DNA of 64,000 nt from Thalassococcus profundi (GCF_003344785.1 NZ_QPMK01000004.1:237433-301432); one strand, 5' to 3'; shown: positions 9,591 to 17,952, numbered from the stretch's first letter. Numbers and translations: made by a program. Notes: generated by a model from the sequence alone, not told the origin.

Positions 9591-9745
9591 CGACATCTTA
9601 TCAGATTGTTACGCGTCACTTCTTATCCAGTACGACAGGCGTATCACGGCTGGCCGTTTTGAAGGTTCCCGTCCTGACTGTTTCGTGATGCAACAGGCCC
9701 GCCCGCGATGCGTTGGCTCTTCAGTTTCAACGAGAGGAGACCCCA

Positions 9746-10939
9746 ATGACCGTCAGCCGTCTGATTTGCTTTACCGTCACCGGTGCGCTCGCCACCTCCG
9801 CGGCCTGCGCGCAGGAATTCCAGCGCGGTGACCGCAACACGGCCCTTGAGCCCCAGAACCCGAGCCAGTTCCGCGCCGCGCTCAAATCTTCCGGTATCAC
9901 GCTGGAGCAGGAGGTGATCGCCGAGGGCCTGGAGCATCCCTGGGGCATCGAGGTGCTTCCCGAAGGCGGTTATCTCGTGACCGAGCGCCCGGGCCGCCTG
10001 CGCCATGTCGCAACAGACGGTACATTGTCCGATCCGATCAGCGGCGTGCCGGAGGTGGTCGCGCAGGATCAGGGCGGGCTTCTGGACGTGGCACTCGCCC
10101 CCGATTTCGCCGAAAGTCGCCGGGTCTATCTGAGCTATGCCAAGCCGGTGGGTGACGGGCTGTCAGCTACCGCTGCCGCTTATGGCACGCTCAACCAGGA
10201 CATGACCGCGCTTGAAGATGTCACCGACATCTTCGTGCAGTCGCCCGGGTCCACGGTGGACAAGCATTTCGGCAGCCGCGTGGTCTTCGACGGTGACGGT
10301 CATGTCTACATCACCACCGGCGAGCATTCTTCGCCGGAGTACCGCGTCTATGCGCAGGACCTCGACAAGACCTATGGCAAGGTCATTCGCCTGACGCTCG
10401 ACGGCGAGGTTCCGGACGGCAACCCGTTCGTCGACCAGGAGGGTGCGATGCCCGAAATCTGGTCCTACGGTCACCGCAACATGCAAGGCGCGATGATGCG
10501 CGACGGCGAGCTCTGGACGATCGAGCACGGGCCGCAGGGCGGCGACGAGCTCAACAAGATCGAGCCGGGCACCAACTATGGCTGGCCGGTGATCTCTTAC
10601 GGCCAGAACTACAGCGGCACCGACATCGGCGAAGGGATCGCGGCCAAGGACGGCATGGCGCAGCCGGTCTATTTCTGGGACCCGGTGATCGCGCCGGGCG
10701 GCATGCTGACCTATGAGGGCGACGTCTTTTCCGACTGGCAGGACGACGTCTTTATCGGATCGCTCTACCCCGGCGGCATCGTGCGGCTTGACCTCGAGGA
10801 CGGCACCGTGGTGGCAGAAGAGCGCCTGGCGATGGACCTCGGCCGGGTGCGCGATCTGGAGGTCGACTCGGATGGCACGCTTCTGGCGATCACCGACACC
10901 GACAACGGCGTGCTGGTGCGCCTGTCGCCGCAAAGCTAG
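9746..10939 (+). CDS. Secreted PQQ-dependent-type sugar (aldose/sorbosone) dehydrogenase
   Basis: 397 residues starting MTVSRLICFTVTGALATSAACAQ, a cleavable signal peptide, with GAGAGGAG upstream. The mature part is a six-bladed propeller of the YliI/Asd family: LEHPWGIEVLPEGGYLVTERPGR, QDQGGLLDVALAPDF, FGSRVVFDGDGHVYITTGE and WSYGHRNMQGAM are its characteristic blocks (shown partly). Family members are periplasmic and oxidise aldose sugars with PQQ. An upstream in-frame ATG at 9713 would precede the signal peptide and is not used. A hairpin terminator follows. Confidence 0.9.
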   Translation: MTVSRLICFTVTGALATSAACAQEFQRGDRNTALEPQNPSQFRAALKSSGITLEQEVIAEGLEHPWGIEVLPEGGYLVTERPGRLRHVATDGTLSDPISGVPEVVAQDQGGLLDVALAPDFAESRRVYLSYAKPVGDGLSATAAAYGTLNQDMTALEDVTDIFVQSPGSTVDKHFGSRVVFDGDGHVYITTGEHSSPEYRVYAQDLDKTYGKVIRLTLDGEVPDGNPFVDQEGAMPEIWSYGHRNMQGAMMRDGELWTIEHGPQGGDELNKIEPGTNYGWPVISYGQNYSGTDIGEGIAAKDGMAQPVYFWDPVIAPGGMLTYEGDVFSDWQDDVFIGSLYPGGIVRLDLEDGTVVAEERLAMDLGRVRDLEVDSDGTLLAITDTDNGVLVRLSPQS

Positions 10940-10990
10940 GCAGACGGTCGGCGGGAAACAGCACACCGCCCGGTTGAATCAGCAGGAATT

Positions 10991-11016
10991 GGCCCGCGTC
11001 GCAGCGCGGGCCTTTT
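10991..11016 (+). terminator. Rho-independent terminator of the sugar dehydrogenase gene
   Basis: GGCCCGCG (10991-10998) pairs perfectly with CGCGGGCC (11005-11012) around a 6-nt loop and is followed by TTTT. It is 52 nt after the stop at 10939. Confidence 0.85.
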
Positions 11017-11047
11017 CAGCTTGCAGGGTGCGGGTCTAGGTGGGTGC

Positions 11048-12181
11048 ATGACCTCACGTTCCCGCCTCCATCCGGCGCTTGCGGCGCTGCTGCTCTGGAC
11101 AACCGCTGCCTTGGCCCAGACCGACACCCCTGCCCCTGCGGCACTGTCTCCCGAAACGCTGGCGCGTGATCTGCGCGCGGCGTCCGGCGCCCCGGCCGTG
11201 GGCGTCGGCTGGTATCGCAACGGCGGCATGCGCATCGCGACAGCGGGCGTGCGGGCCCGCGGAACGGATGCGGCGGCGGACCGGCAGGACCTGTGGCACA
11301 TCGGGTCGAACGGCAAGGCGATGACCGCGACCCTGGCCGCGCGGCTGGTCGAGGCCGGGGTGATTGGCTGGAACGACACCGTGGGTCAGCGCCTGGGCGA
11401 CCTATCCCCACGCGCGGCCTACCGCGACGTGACGCTGGAGATGCTGCTGGCGCACCGCGGCGGAGTGGTGGCGAATGTGGGCTTTTTCTCTGCCCGGTCC
11501 TTTGTCGGCAGCCTGTCGGATCGCGATGTCGTCAAGGACCGCCGGGACTACGCCCGCGAGGTGCTGGGCAAGGATCCCGTTGCCGAACCGGGCACGGAGT
11601 TCGTCTATTCCAACGCCGGTTACGTGGTCGCGGGCGCGATGATCGAAGCCGCCACCGGCCAGAGCTGGGAAGAGCTGATCGACGCCTGGGTGTTCGAGCC
11701 GCTGGACATGGAAACGGCGGGTTTCGGCGCGCCCGGCAATGCCGTGACGCTGAGCCAGCCGCGCGGTCACGGCGGCCCGTTTCCCTGGTCGCGCGGCGCC
11801 GTCGCTCCGGGGCCCGAGGCCGACAACATTCCGGCGCTGGGGCCCGCAGGCACCATCCACATGAGCCTGCGCGACCATCTGAAGTTCCTGCGCGCGCATC
11901 TCGAACGGCCGCAGGGCTTTCTGGCGCGGGACAGCTGGAACCGGTTGCAGGACGACGTGCAGGGTCAGAATTACTCACTGGGATGGGCGTTGCGCGACAC
12001 CGGTGCGCTGGTGCATGCAGGATCGAACACCCTGTGGTTCAACATCGTGCTCGTCGACCCGGAGCGCGGCATCGCCGTGGTCCTTTCAGCCAACGACGGG
12101 GCGGCGGGCCGCGTCCGCCCGGCGATGGAGCAGACCCTGACCCGCATGCTGCCCGCGCTCGCCCCTGCCGCAGGTCAGTGA
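11048..12181 (+). CDS. Exported serine hydrolase of the beta-lactamase (class C/PBP) family
   Basis: 377 residues starting MTSRSRLHPALAALLLWTTAALAQ, a signal peptide. It carries the serine-hydrolase triad of this fold: Ser87-x-x-Lys90 in GSNGK, Tyr187 in YSNAGYVVAG, and an HAG box near the C-terminus (VHAGSNTLW). Members include esterases, D-aminopeptidases and penicillin-binding-like enzymes acting in the periplasm; the substrate cannot be read from sequence. I chose ATG 11048 because AGGTGGG lies just upstream. The stop overlaps the convergent DUF808 gene by 7 nt. Confidence 0.88.
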   Translation: MTSRSRLHPALAALLLWTTAALAQTDTPAPAALSPETLARDLRAASGAPAVGVGWYRNGGMRIATAGVRARGTDAAADRQDLWHIGSNGKAMTATLAARLVEAGVIGWNDTVGQRLGDLSPRAAYRDVTLEMLLAHRGGVVANVGFFSARSFVGSLSDRDVVKDRRDYAREVLGKDPVAEPGTEFVYSNAGYVVAGAMIEAATGQSWEELIDAWVFEPLDMETAGFGAPGNAVTLSQPRGHGGPFPWSRGAVAPGPEADNIPALGPAGTIHMSLRDHLKFLRAHLERPQGFLARDSWNRLQDDVQGQNYSLGWALRDTGALVHAGSNTLWFNIVLVDPERGIAVVLSANDGAAGRVRPAMEQTLTRMLPALAPAAGQ

Positions 12182-13143
12182 GCCGCCTTTTCCTTGCCGC
12201 CGAATAGCGATGACCAGACCGGCGCCACCACCTTGACCCCGACGGGGATCAGGATCAGCCCCCAGACAAAGCCGATGACGAAATCCACCGCCGCGGTGAT
12301 GCCCCATTCCAGCGCAGGCTGGCCCTGCCCGTAGGCGACGGCCAGATCGTGGATGAACTCCTCGGGCCAGTGCCAGCCCATTTCGTGCAGCGAATGCACG
12401 ATGATCGACCCGCCGACCCAGAGCATCGCCGCCGTGCCGATGATGGCCAGCGCTTTGAGCAGCCAGGGCATGAACTTGACGATGGCGCGGCCGAGCCAGC
12501 GCCCGAAGCCGGTCCGGGCAACCTGGCTCAGCCAGAGGCCGATATCGTCCATCTTCACGATCACCGCCACGGACCCGTAGACCGCCGCCGTGATCAGCAC
12601 CGCGACCACCGCCAGCGTCGCGGCCTGCATCCAGAAATTCGGCGCTTCGATGGCAGAGAGCGAGATCACCATGATCTCGGCCGAGAGGATGAAGTCGGTC
12701 TTGATGGCGCCTTTCACCTTCTGCTCTTCCAGGTGCATCGGGTCCTTCACCGCGTGGCTGCCGTCCGGCCCGCCCGAGGTCTCGTCGTGTTTCGTCAGCG
12801 CGTGGACGATCTTTTCCGCTCCCTCGAAGGCCAGGTAACTGCCGCCCAGGATCAGCAGCGGCCAGACCAGCCAGGGCGCGAAGGCCGCCATGAGCAATGC
12901 GGCGGGCATCAGGAACACCAGCTTGTTGATCAGCGATCCGCGCGCGATGCGCCAGATGATCGGCAATTCGCGCGCCGGCGCGAATCCCTGCACGTATTTC
13001 GGGGTGACCGCCGCGTCGTCGATGATGACCCCAGCCGTCTTCGACCCGGCCTTCATCGCCGCCGCGCCGATGTCGTCGACAGACGCCGCCGCGACCTTTG
13101 CGATGGCCGACACATCGTCCAGCAGTGCCAGTAGTCCGCTCAT
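12175..13143 (-). CDS. DUF808 (YedI-like) multi-pass membrane protein
   Basis: 322 residues from ATG 13141-13143. The N-terminus MSGLLALLDDVSAIAKVAA is the signature of the DUF808/YedI family. Hydrophobic segments occur around residues 85-125, 170-205 and 235-310, and the cytoplasmic part contains KDPMHLEEQKVKGAIKTDF. The function of the family is unknown. It is the second gene of a pair: its ATG overlaps the stop of the DoxX gene by 4 nt (ATGA), indicating cotranscription and coupling. Confidence 0.93.
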   Translation of the reverse strand: MSGLLALLDDVSAIAKVAAASVDDIGAAAMKAGSKTAGVIIDDAAVTPKYVQGFAPARELPIIWRIARGSLINKLVFLMPAALLMAAFAPWLVWPLLILGGSYLAFEGAEKIVHALTKHDETSGGPDGSHAVKDPMHLEEQKVKGAIKTDFILSAEIMVISLSAIEAPNFWMQAATLAVVAVLITAAVYGSVAVIVKMDDIGLWLSQVARTGFGRWLGRAIVKFMPWLLKALAIIGTAAMLWVGGSIIVHSLHEMGWHWPEEFIHDLAVAYGQGQPALEWGITAAVDFVIGFVWGLILIPVGVKVVAPVWSSLFGGKEKAAH

Positions 13144-13544
13144 GCCCGTTCCCCCGTCTTTTCCGTCGTTGTCTTTTCCGTCGTTGCCTGCATCACATAG
13201 CGCCCGCCGCCCTGCGCGGCCAGTACAAGGCAGCCGCCGGCAATCGCCCAGTTCTTGACGAAGATGCTCATTTGCCACGGATCGGACGGGATGAAATGGA
13301 ACGCGCTGGTCACGATGCAGTAGAACGCCGCCGCATACCCGACCGGGCGCAGCCAGAGCCCGAGGATCAGTGCCAGCGCCGCGCCGGCGTTGAACAGCGT
13401 CGCGGGCCAGACCAGCCAGACCGGCAAGCCCATCCCGGCCAGCAGGCCCTGCGCCGCAGCCGGGTCCACCGCCTTCTGCACCGTGCCTGCCACGAACAAT
13501 GCCGCGATCAGCACGCGGCCGACCAGTGCCGACAAGTCCTGCAT
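13140..13544 (-). CDS. DoxX-family membrane protein
   Basis: 134 residues starting MQDLSALVGRVLIAALFVAG, with GAAGGAG upstream. Four hydrophobic segments (residues 7-22, 45-62, 68-86 and 105-120) and the KAVDPAAAQGLLAGMGLP motif match DoxX/DoxD-like proteins of about 130 residues. Members are linked to thiol or redox homeostasis, but this protein's role is not known. A longer in-frame start at 13637 would place 31 non-hydrophobic residues first and is unlikely. It precedes the DUF808 gene with a 4-nt overlap. Confidence 0.9.
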   Translation of the reverse strand: MQDLSALVGRVLIAALFVAGTVQKAVDPAAAQGLLAGMGLPVWLVWPATLFNAGAALALILGLWLRPVGYAAAFYCIVTSAFHFIPSDPWQMSIFVKNWAIAGGCLVLAAQGGGRYVMQATTEKTTTEKTGERA

Positions 13545-13572
13545 CTCCGCTCCTTCCGCGATTCTGCCCGAT

Positions 13573-13626
13573 GTTAGCGCAACCCCGCGTCCTGCGTTAG
13601 CGCAACCGGCCACGTTTATCGCTAAC
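13573..13626. promoter_or_regulatory. Cluster of GTTAGCGC-type operator sites between doxX and gap1
   Basis: Three related sites lie in the divergent gap: GTTAGCGCAAC at 13573-13583, GTTAGCGCAAC at 13596-13606 and TTTATCGCTAAC at 13615-13626. The last matches the palindrome GTTAGCGCTAAC at 10 of 12 positions. The central CG dyad is typical of LacI-family operators. Similar sites precede gap2, glgP and the small gene at 16613. Confidence 0.5.
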
Positions 13627-13711
13627 GCTCTGACCAAATTGGATTTTTGACCTATGCATGCGCAGCATTGGCCGGTAGACCGCAGGCAACCGTCGGATAG
13701 GAGAGCACAGT

Positions 13712-14716
13712 ATGACCGTCACCCTGGGGATCAACGGATTTGGCCGGATCGGGCGTTGCACGCTGGCACATATCGCCGAAAGCGCCCGCAACGACGTGCA
13801 GGTGGTCAAGATCAACGCCACCGGCCCGCTCGAGACCTCGGCGCATCTGCTGCGCTACGATTCGGTGCACGGCCGTTTCGGCGGCGAGGTGCGGATCAAG
13901 GGTGACACGATGGATCTGGGTCGCGGGCCGATGCAGATGTTCTCGACCTACGATCCCGAAGAGCTCGACTGGTCCGGGTGCGACGTCGTGCTGGAATGCA
14001 CCGGGCAGTTCAACGACGGGCACAAGGCCGACGTGCACCTGCGCCGCGGCGCGCGCAAGGTGCTGATCTCGGCCCCCGCCAAGAACGTGGCGCGTACCGT
14101 GGTCTACGGCGTCAACCACCGCGAGCTGCTGCCCGAGGACGGCATGGTGTCGAACGGGTCCTGCACCACCAACTGCCTGGCGCCGCTGGCCAAGGTGCTG
14201 GACGAAGCCTTCGGCATCGAAAGCGGCATCATGACCACGGTGCACAGCTACACCGGCGACCAGCCGACGCTCGACCGCCGGCACAAGGACCTCTACCGCG
14301 CCCGCGCCGCCGCCATGGCGATGATCCCGACCTCGACCGGGGCGGCCAAGGCTTTGGGAGAGGTGCTGCCGAACCTCAAGGGCAAGCTCGACGGCACCGC
14401 CATGCGGGTGCCGACGCCCAACGTCTCGGCGGTGGACCTGACCTTCGAAGCGGGCCGCGACGTGACCGTGGACGAGGTCAACGCCGCGGTGAAGGACGCG
14501 GCTTCGGGCCGGATGGGCACGGTGCTGGCCTACGATCCCGAACCCAAGGTGTCGATCGACTTCAACCACACCACCGCAAGCTCGATCTTCGCGCCGGACC
14601 AGACCAAGGTCGTGGGCAAGCGTCTGGTGCGGGTGCTCGCGTGGTACGACAACGAATGGGGGTTCTCGGCGCGCATGGCAGATGTCGCCGCCGCCATGGG
14701 CCGCCTGCTGCACTGA
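13712..14716 (+). CDS. gap: Type I glyceraldehyde-3-phosphate dehydrogenase, variant cofactor site (GapB-like)
   Basis: 334 residues with the Rossmann motif INGFGRIGR and catalytic Cys151 in [19 protein letters not shown] near the C-terminus is standard. Residue 36, at the end of the second beta strand, is Ala (KINATGP), where NAD-specific enzymes and the neighbouring paralogue have Asp. Bacillus subtilis GapB, an NADP-preferring gluconeogenic enzyme, also has Ala there, so NADP use is a reasonable inference. The gene has AGGAG before ATG 13712 and its own terminator. It is followed by a 47-codon gene and a second gap. Confidence 0.96.
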   Translation: MTVTLGINGFGRIGRCTLAHIAESARNDVQVVKINATGPLETSAHLLRYDSVHGRFGGEVRIKGDTMDLGRGPMQMFSTYDPEELDWSGCDVVLECTGQFNDGHKADVHLRRGARKVLISAPAKNVARTVVYGVNHRELLPEDGMVSNGSCTTNCLAPLAKVLDEAFGIESGIMTTVHSYTGDQPTLDRRHKDLYRARAAAMAMIPTSTGAAKALGEVLPNLKGKLDGTAMRVPTPNVSAVDLTFEAGRDVTVDEVNAAVKDAASGRMGTVLAYDPEPKVSIDFNHTTASSIFAPDQTKVVGKRLVRVLAWYDNEWGFSARMADVAAAMGRLLH

Positions 14717-14740
14717 CACCGCGCGCAGTCCGCCACGCAA

Positions 14741-14768
14741 GGCCCGGACCCATCGGTCCGGGCCTTTT
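14741..14768 (+). terminator. Rho-independent terminator of gap1
   Basis: GGCCCGGACC (14741-14750) pairs perfectly with GGTCCGGGCC (14755-14764) around CATC and is followed by TTTT, 24 nt after the gap1 stop. Confidence 0.9.
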
Positions 14769-14859
14769 CATGTCCGCCGACTCGGTCAGAAGAAACGTGA
14801 CAGGCGCGCGGGGCTCTGGCATCACCGGCACCAGACCAAACCGGGAGCCGCGCCGCGCC

Positions 14860-15003
14860 ATGACCAACCGCATTGCCATCATGCTGGGGCTTGCGCTGCT
14901 GATCGCCCTGGCGGTGGATTACTGGCTTTACGACACCGAACACCTTGTGTTTCTGGCCAAGAAGTTCTTTGCTCTGCTCGATTGGATGGCCTTCTGGCGC
15001 TAG
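14860..15003 (+). CDS. 47-residue single-pass membrane protein between the two gap genes
   Basis: The frame MTNRIAIMLGLALLIALAVDYW continues through LYDTEHLVFLAKKFFALLDWMAFWR to a TAG at 15001-15003. Residues 5-20 form a transmembrane helix, and the rest is an amphipathic Phe/Trp-rich tail. GGGAG lies about 14 nt before the ATG, which is a long spacing. The short protein has a plausible composition and a fixed place between two gap genes. I recall similar short proteins in other roseobacter gap loci, but cannot check that here. Function unknown. Confidence 0.65.
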   Translation: MTNRIAIMLGLALLIALAVDYWLYDTEHLVFLAKKFFALLDWMAFWR

Positions 15004-15049
15004 ATACGCCGGTGGGCCGATGGCTTGACTTGAACCGGGCGATTTGATT

Positions 15050-15061
15050 GTTAGCGGTAAC
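15050..15061. promoter_or_regulatory. GTTAGCGGTAAC palindromic operator before gap2
   Basis: This 12-mer matches GTTAGCGCTAAC at 11 of 12 positions and lies 51 nt before the gap2 ATG. A TTGACT (15025-15030) upstream could be the -35 box, which would place the operator over the -10 region, a repressor-type position. Confidence 0.55.
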
Positions 15062-15111
15062 ACCCGCGCAATCGCCTCATAGAGCCGACCAGAGACAGAG
15101 GAAGGGATCAC

Positions 15112-16113
15112 ATGACCACCAAAGTTGCCATCAACGGATTCGGACGCATCGGCCGCAACGTGCTGCGCGCCATCGTGGAATCGGGCCGCACCGATATCGA
15201 GGTCATCGCCATCAACGACCTTGGCCCGGTCGAGACCAACGCTCACCTGCTGCAATTCGACAGCGTACACGGCCGTTTCCCGGCCGAGGTCAAGACCACC
15301 GAGGACACCATCGACGTGGGCCGCGGGCCGATGAAGGTCACCGCCCTGCGCGACCCGGCCGAACTGCCCTGGAGCGACGTGGACGTGGTTCTGGAATGCA
15401 CCGGCATCTTCACCTCGAAGGAAAAGTGCCAGGCGCATCTGGAAAACGGCGCGAGCCGCGTGCTGATCTCGGCGCCGGGCACCAATGCCGACAAGACCAT
15501 CGTCTACGGCGTCAACCACGACACGCTGACCAAGGACGACATCATCGTCAGCAACGCCTCCTGCACCACCAACTGCCTGTCGCCGGTGGCCAAGGTGCTA
15601 AACGATGCCATCGGCATCACCCGCGGTTTCATGACCACGATCCACAGCTATACCGGCGACCAGCCGACGCTGGACACCATGCACAAGGATCTTTACCGCG
15701 CCCGCGCCGCGGCCTTGAACATGATCCCCACCTCGACGGGGGCCGCCAAGGCCGTAGGCCTCGTTCTGCCCGACCTCGCCGGCAAGCTCGACGGTGTGGC
15801 GATCCGGGTGCCGACGCCGAACGTGTCGGTGGTGGATCTGACGTTCGAGGCGACGCGCGACACCTCGGTGCAAGAGATCAACGACGCGATCAAGGCCGCC
15901 GCCGACGGGCCGCTCAAGGGTATTCTCGGCTATACCGACCGGCAGCTCGTGAGCATGGATTTCAACCACGACCCGCATTCGTCGATCTTCCACATCGACC
16001 AGACCAAGGTCATGGAAGGCACCATGTGCCGCATCCTGAGCTGGTACGACAACGAATGGGGCTTCTCCAACCGCATGGCCGACACCGCCGTGGCGATGGG
16101 CAAGCTGATCTGA
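15112..16113 (+). CDS. gap: Type I glyceraldehyde-3-phosphate dehydrogenase, NAD-type
   Basis: 333 residues starting [16 protein letters not shown] with GAGGAAGGGAT upstream. Catalytic Cys151 sits in SNASCTTNC, and Asp36 is present in AINDLGP, as in NAD-dependent glycolytic enzymes. It converts glyceraldehyde-3-phosphate and phosphate to 1,3-bisphosphoglycerate. It aligns without gaps to gap1 over the N-terminal half but differs at many positions, so the pair is an old duplication rather than a recent copy. A GTTAGCGGTAAC operator precedes it and a strong terminator follows. Confidence 0.97.
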   Translation: MTTKVAINGFGRIGRNVLRAIVESGRTDIEVIAINDLGPVETNAHLLQFDSVHGRFPAEVKTTEDTIDVGRGPMKVTALRDPAELPWSDVDVVLECTGIFTSKEKCQAHLENGASRVLISAPGTNADKTIVYGVNHDTLTKDDIIVSNASCTTNCLSPVAKVLNDAIGITRGFMTTIHSYTGDQPTLDTMHKDLYRARAAALNMIPTSTGAAKAVGLVLPDLAGKLDGVAIRVPTPNVSVVDLTFEATRDTSVQEINDAIKAAADGPLKGILGYTDRQLVSMDFNHDPHSSIFHIDQTKVMEGTMCRILSWYDNEWGFSNRMADTAVAMGKLI

Positions 16114-16138
16114 CTGCGCTTTCATCGGACCGATGCAT

Positions 16139-16171
16139 GACCGGCAGGGAGCGGCCCCTGCCGGTCTTTTT
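16139..16171 (+). terminator. Rho-independent terminator of gap2
   Basis: GACCGGCAGG (16139-16148) pairs perfectly with CCTGCCGGTC (16157-16166) around an 8-nt loop and is followed by TTTTT. It is 25 nt past the gap2 stop. Confidence 0.93.
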
Positions 16172-16206
16172 CTGTGCGGGCGGTGTTCATCGCCCGAGGC
16201 GACGCT

Positions 16207-16440
16207 TCAGTCGCCGGACACCGCGCCGCGTGAGGCGGCGTAGCCCGCTGCCGCGGGGGGCAGAAGGCTATGTGTGACAGGCGGGGGTGCGGTGAAAGCG
16301 CCGGGCAGGACCGTGTGGGCGGTCTTCGGCGCGGCCGGCGCGAGGCCGGGATCGAAACCCGCATCTTTGACGGGCGGAACGCTGTCGGTCGGCCTTTGGC
16401 CGGAAGGAGGCGGCGCAACGTGCGGTACGGCACGGATCAT
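16207..16440 (-). CDS. Hypothetical 77-residue Pro/Ala-rich protein
   Basis: The minus-strand frame starts MIRAVPHVAPPPSGQRPTD at ATG 16438-16440, with AGGAG seven nucleotides upstream, and ends at 16207. It is rich in Pro, Ala and Thr, with repeated PPP/APK runs and no hydrophobic segment or known motif. The good ribosome site supports it over the overlapping plus-strand frames, which lack one. It may be a disordered small protein or a chance frame in GC-rich DNA. Confidence 0.35.
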   Translation of the reverse strand: MIRAVPHVAPPPSGQRPTDSVPPVKDAGFDPGLAPAAPKTAHTVLPGAFTAPPPVTHSLLPPAAAGYAASRGAVSGD

Positions 16441-16570
16441 CAGGATTCTCCTGCATTGCGATAAGCCCTGACTACGCCCTAAAACTTGCCAAAGGCTTAC
16501 CGCTTGCGTTGCAATTTCTGCATGGCGGCTTTGGAAACGGGTCAATTGTGCTGCGCCGCAGCATGCCTAT

Positions 16571-16582
16571 GTTGGCGCTAAC
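16571..16582. promoter_or_regulatory. GTTGGCGCTAAC palindromic operator
   Basis: One mismatch from GTTAGCGCTAAC, 31 nt before the ATG of the small gene at 16613. The half-site GCGCTAAC is intact. Confidence 0.45.
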
Positions 16583-16612
16583 GGAAGCAACGGACATTAC
16601 AGGAGACACGCC

Positions 16613-16774
16613 ATGACCTTCTCCAGCCTGAAACAGCGCATCGACCGCCACCGGGCCTATTCTCGCACCCGCCGCGAACTCCGGGCCTTGCCCTTGCACG
16701 TGCGGCTCGACCTCGACATCGCCGGGATCGAGGACCAGGTGGCGCGCCGCGCCGTCTATCGGCAGGGCGCCTGA
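16613..16774 (+). CDS. Small DUF1127-like protein
   Basis: 53 residues starting MTFSSLKQRIDRHRAYSRTR, with AGGAGA before ATG 16613. The pattern Arg-Tyr-x-x-Thr-Arg-x-Glu-Leu, then LPLHVRLDLDIAGIEDQVARRAVY, resembles DUF1127/YjiS proteins: a basic helix, an EL-x-x-L core and a DL-x-I-x-x-x-I segment. Such small basic proteins are often stress or phosphate responsive and may bind RNA. That function is family knowledge, not visible here. A GTTGGCGCTAAC palindrome lies in its leader. Confidence 0.65.
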   Translation: MTFSSLKQRIDRHRAYSRTRRELRALPLHVRLDLDIAGIEDQVARRAVYRQGA

Positions 16775-16781
16775 CCTATAG

Positions 16782-16876
16782 CGTTCCGCGTTTGACTTTA
16801 CATGAAGATCATCACGTAACGCTTTGAAATACTGTACTTCAGTCAGCGATTGGTGAGTCAGGTTTTGCGCGGAACG
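16782..16876. repeat. Intergenic segment bounded by a 9-bp inverted repeat
   Basis: CGTTCCGCG (16782-16790) and CGCGGAACG (16868-16876) bound a relatively AT-rich 77-nt core between the DUF1127-like gene and coaD. No start codon with a ribosome site is seen inside. It could be a small mobile repeat or a bidirectional terminator. Confidence 0.4.
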
Positions 16877-16878
16877 AT

Positions 16879-17370
16879 TTAGCCGAACTTGTCCTGCAGG
16901 GCGGCGCGTACCGGGGGTGTCACGAACTTGCTGACATCCCCGCCCAGCCGGGCGATTTCCTTGACCAGCTTGGAGGCAATCGCCTGGTGCCGGGCCTCGG
17001 CCATCAGGAACACGGTCTCGATGGAATCGTCGAGAGACCGGTTCATCCCGACCATCTGGAACTCGTATTCGAAATCCGCCACCGCCCGCAGGCCGCGGAT
17101 GATCACCCCGGCGCCCACGTCGCGGGCGCAGTCGATCAGCAGGTTGTCGAAGGGATGGGCAACGATCTCGGTGCCGGTCTGCTCCGACAGGCTTTGCATC
17201 TCTGCTTCGATCATCGCGACGCGCTGGTCCAGATCAAACAGCGGACCCTTGTCGCGGTTGATCGCCACGCCGATGACCAGCCGGTCGACCAGCCGCGCCG
17301 CGCGGCGGATGATGTCGATATGCCCGTGGGTGATCGGATCGAAGGTTCCGGGATAAAGTCCGATGCGCAA
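16879..17370 (-). CDS. coaD: Phosphopantetheine adenylyltransferase
   Basis: 163 residues. The N-terminal LRIGLYPGTFDPITHGHIDI contains the T/HxGH nucleotidyltransferase motif, and VIIRGLRAVADFEYEFQMVGMNR is the second family block (quoted in part). The enzyme adenylylates 4'-phosphopantetheine to dephospho-CoA, the penultimate step of CoA synthesis. The start is TTG 17368-17370: GAGGGGGG lies about 6 nt upstream and the motif begins immediately. The only upstream ATG, at 17472, would add 34 residues not found in the family. Confidence 0.96.
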   Translation of the reverse strand: MRIGLYPGTFDPITHGHIDIIRRAARLVDRLVIGVAINRDKGPLFDLDQRVAMIEAEMQSLSEQTGTEIVAHPFDNLLIDCARDVGAGVIIRGLRAVADFEYEFQMVGMNRSLDDSIETVFLMAEARHQAIASKLVKEIARLGGDVSKFVTPPVRAALQDKFG

Positions 17371-17517
17371 AAGCTGCCCCCCTCTGGCCGTGACGGGCGC
17401 AAGATCAAAGGGGGCCGCCCCGCATCCGCCCGTGCGTCTTTCAGTTGCGCTGCACGCAACAATATTGCGCACGCCAATGCAAGCGCGAAGTGCCCGGCCC
17501 TGCCCCGCGTCGCGGAA

Positions 17518-17952
17518 TCAGTAGCCCATGATCATGCCTTCGAGGGCGCTTTTTTCCATCGCCAGTTCGCTCAGCCGTGCCTTGACCACGTCGCCGATGG
17601 TGATGAGGCCCACAAGGGTCCCGTCTTCGATCACCGGCATGTGGCGAAACCGGCCTTCGGTCATGCGCTTGAGCACCGAATCCGCCTCTTCGTCGCGATG
17701 CGTGGTCTGCAATTTCGAGGTCATGTACTCGCTGACCTTCGCGTCGAGGCATGCGGCGCCGTTGGCGGCCAGATGCTTGACGATGTCGCGCTCCGAAAGG
17801 ATGCCCAGGGCGACCGATCCGTCTTCCGAAATGACGACCGTCCCGATGCGCCGTTCCGCCAGCAGCTTGGCCGCGTCCGACACCAGGGCGTCGGGCGGCA
17901 CGGTGACCACGCCGTCATCGGCCTTGCTTTTCAGAATATGGTGCACCTGCAT
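17518..17952 (-). CDS. Two-CBS-domain protein
   Basis: 144 residues from ATG 17952 (MQVHHILKSKADDGVVTV). Two CBS domains are visible: the first with DAAKLLAERRIGTVVISEDG and GILSERDIVKHLA, the second with ADSVLKRMTEGRFRHMPVIE and LVGLITIGDVVKARL. CBS pairs bind adenine nucleotides and usually act as cytoplasmic energy sensors. Stand-alone proteins of this size are common in alphaproteobacteria and have no assigned partner. It sits between coaD and a LysR gene on the same strand, but the gaps of more than 60 nt do not prove an operon. Confidence 0.92.
   Translation of the reverse strand: MQVHHILKSKADDGVVTVPPDALVSDAAKLLAERRIGTVVISEDGSVALGILSERDIVKHLAANGAACLDAKVSEYMTSKLQTTHRDEEADSVLKRMTEGRFRHMPVIEDGTLVGLITIGDVVKARLSELAMEKSALEGMIMGY

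Noticed and set aside
16270..16471. Overlapping small plus-strand frames
   Set aside because: No ribosome site and Arg/Gly-biased composition; the minus-strand frame with AGGAG is a better candidate.
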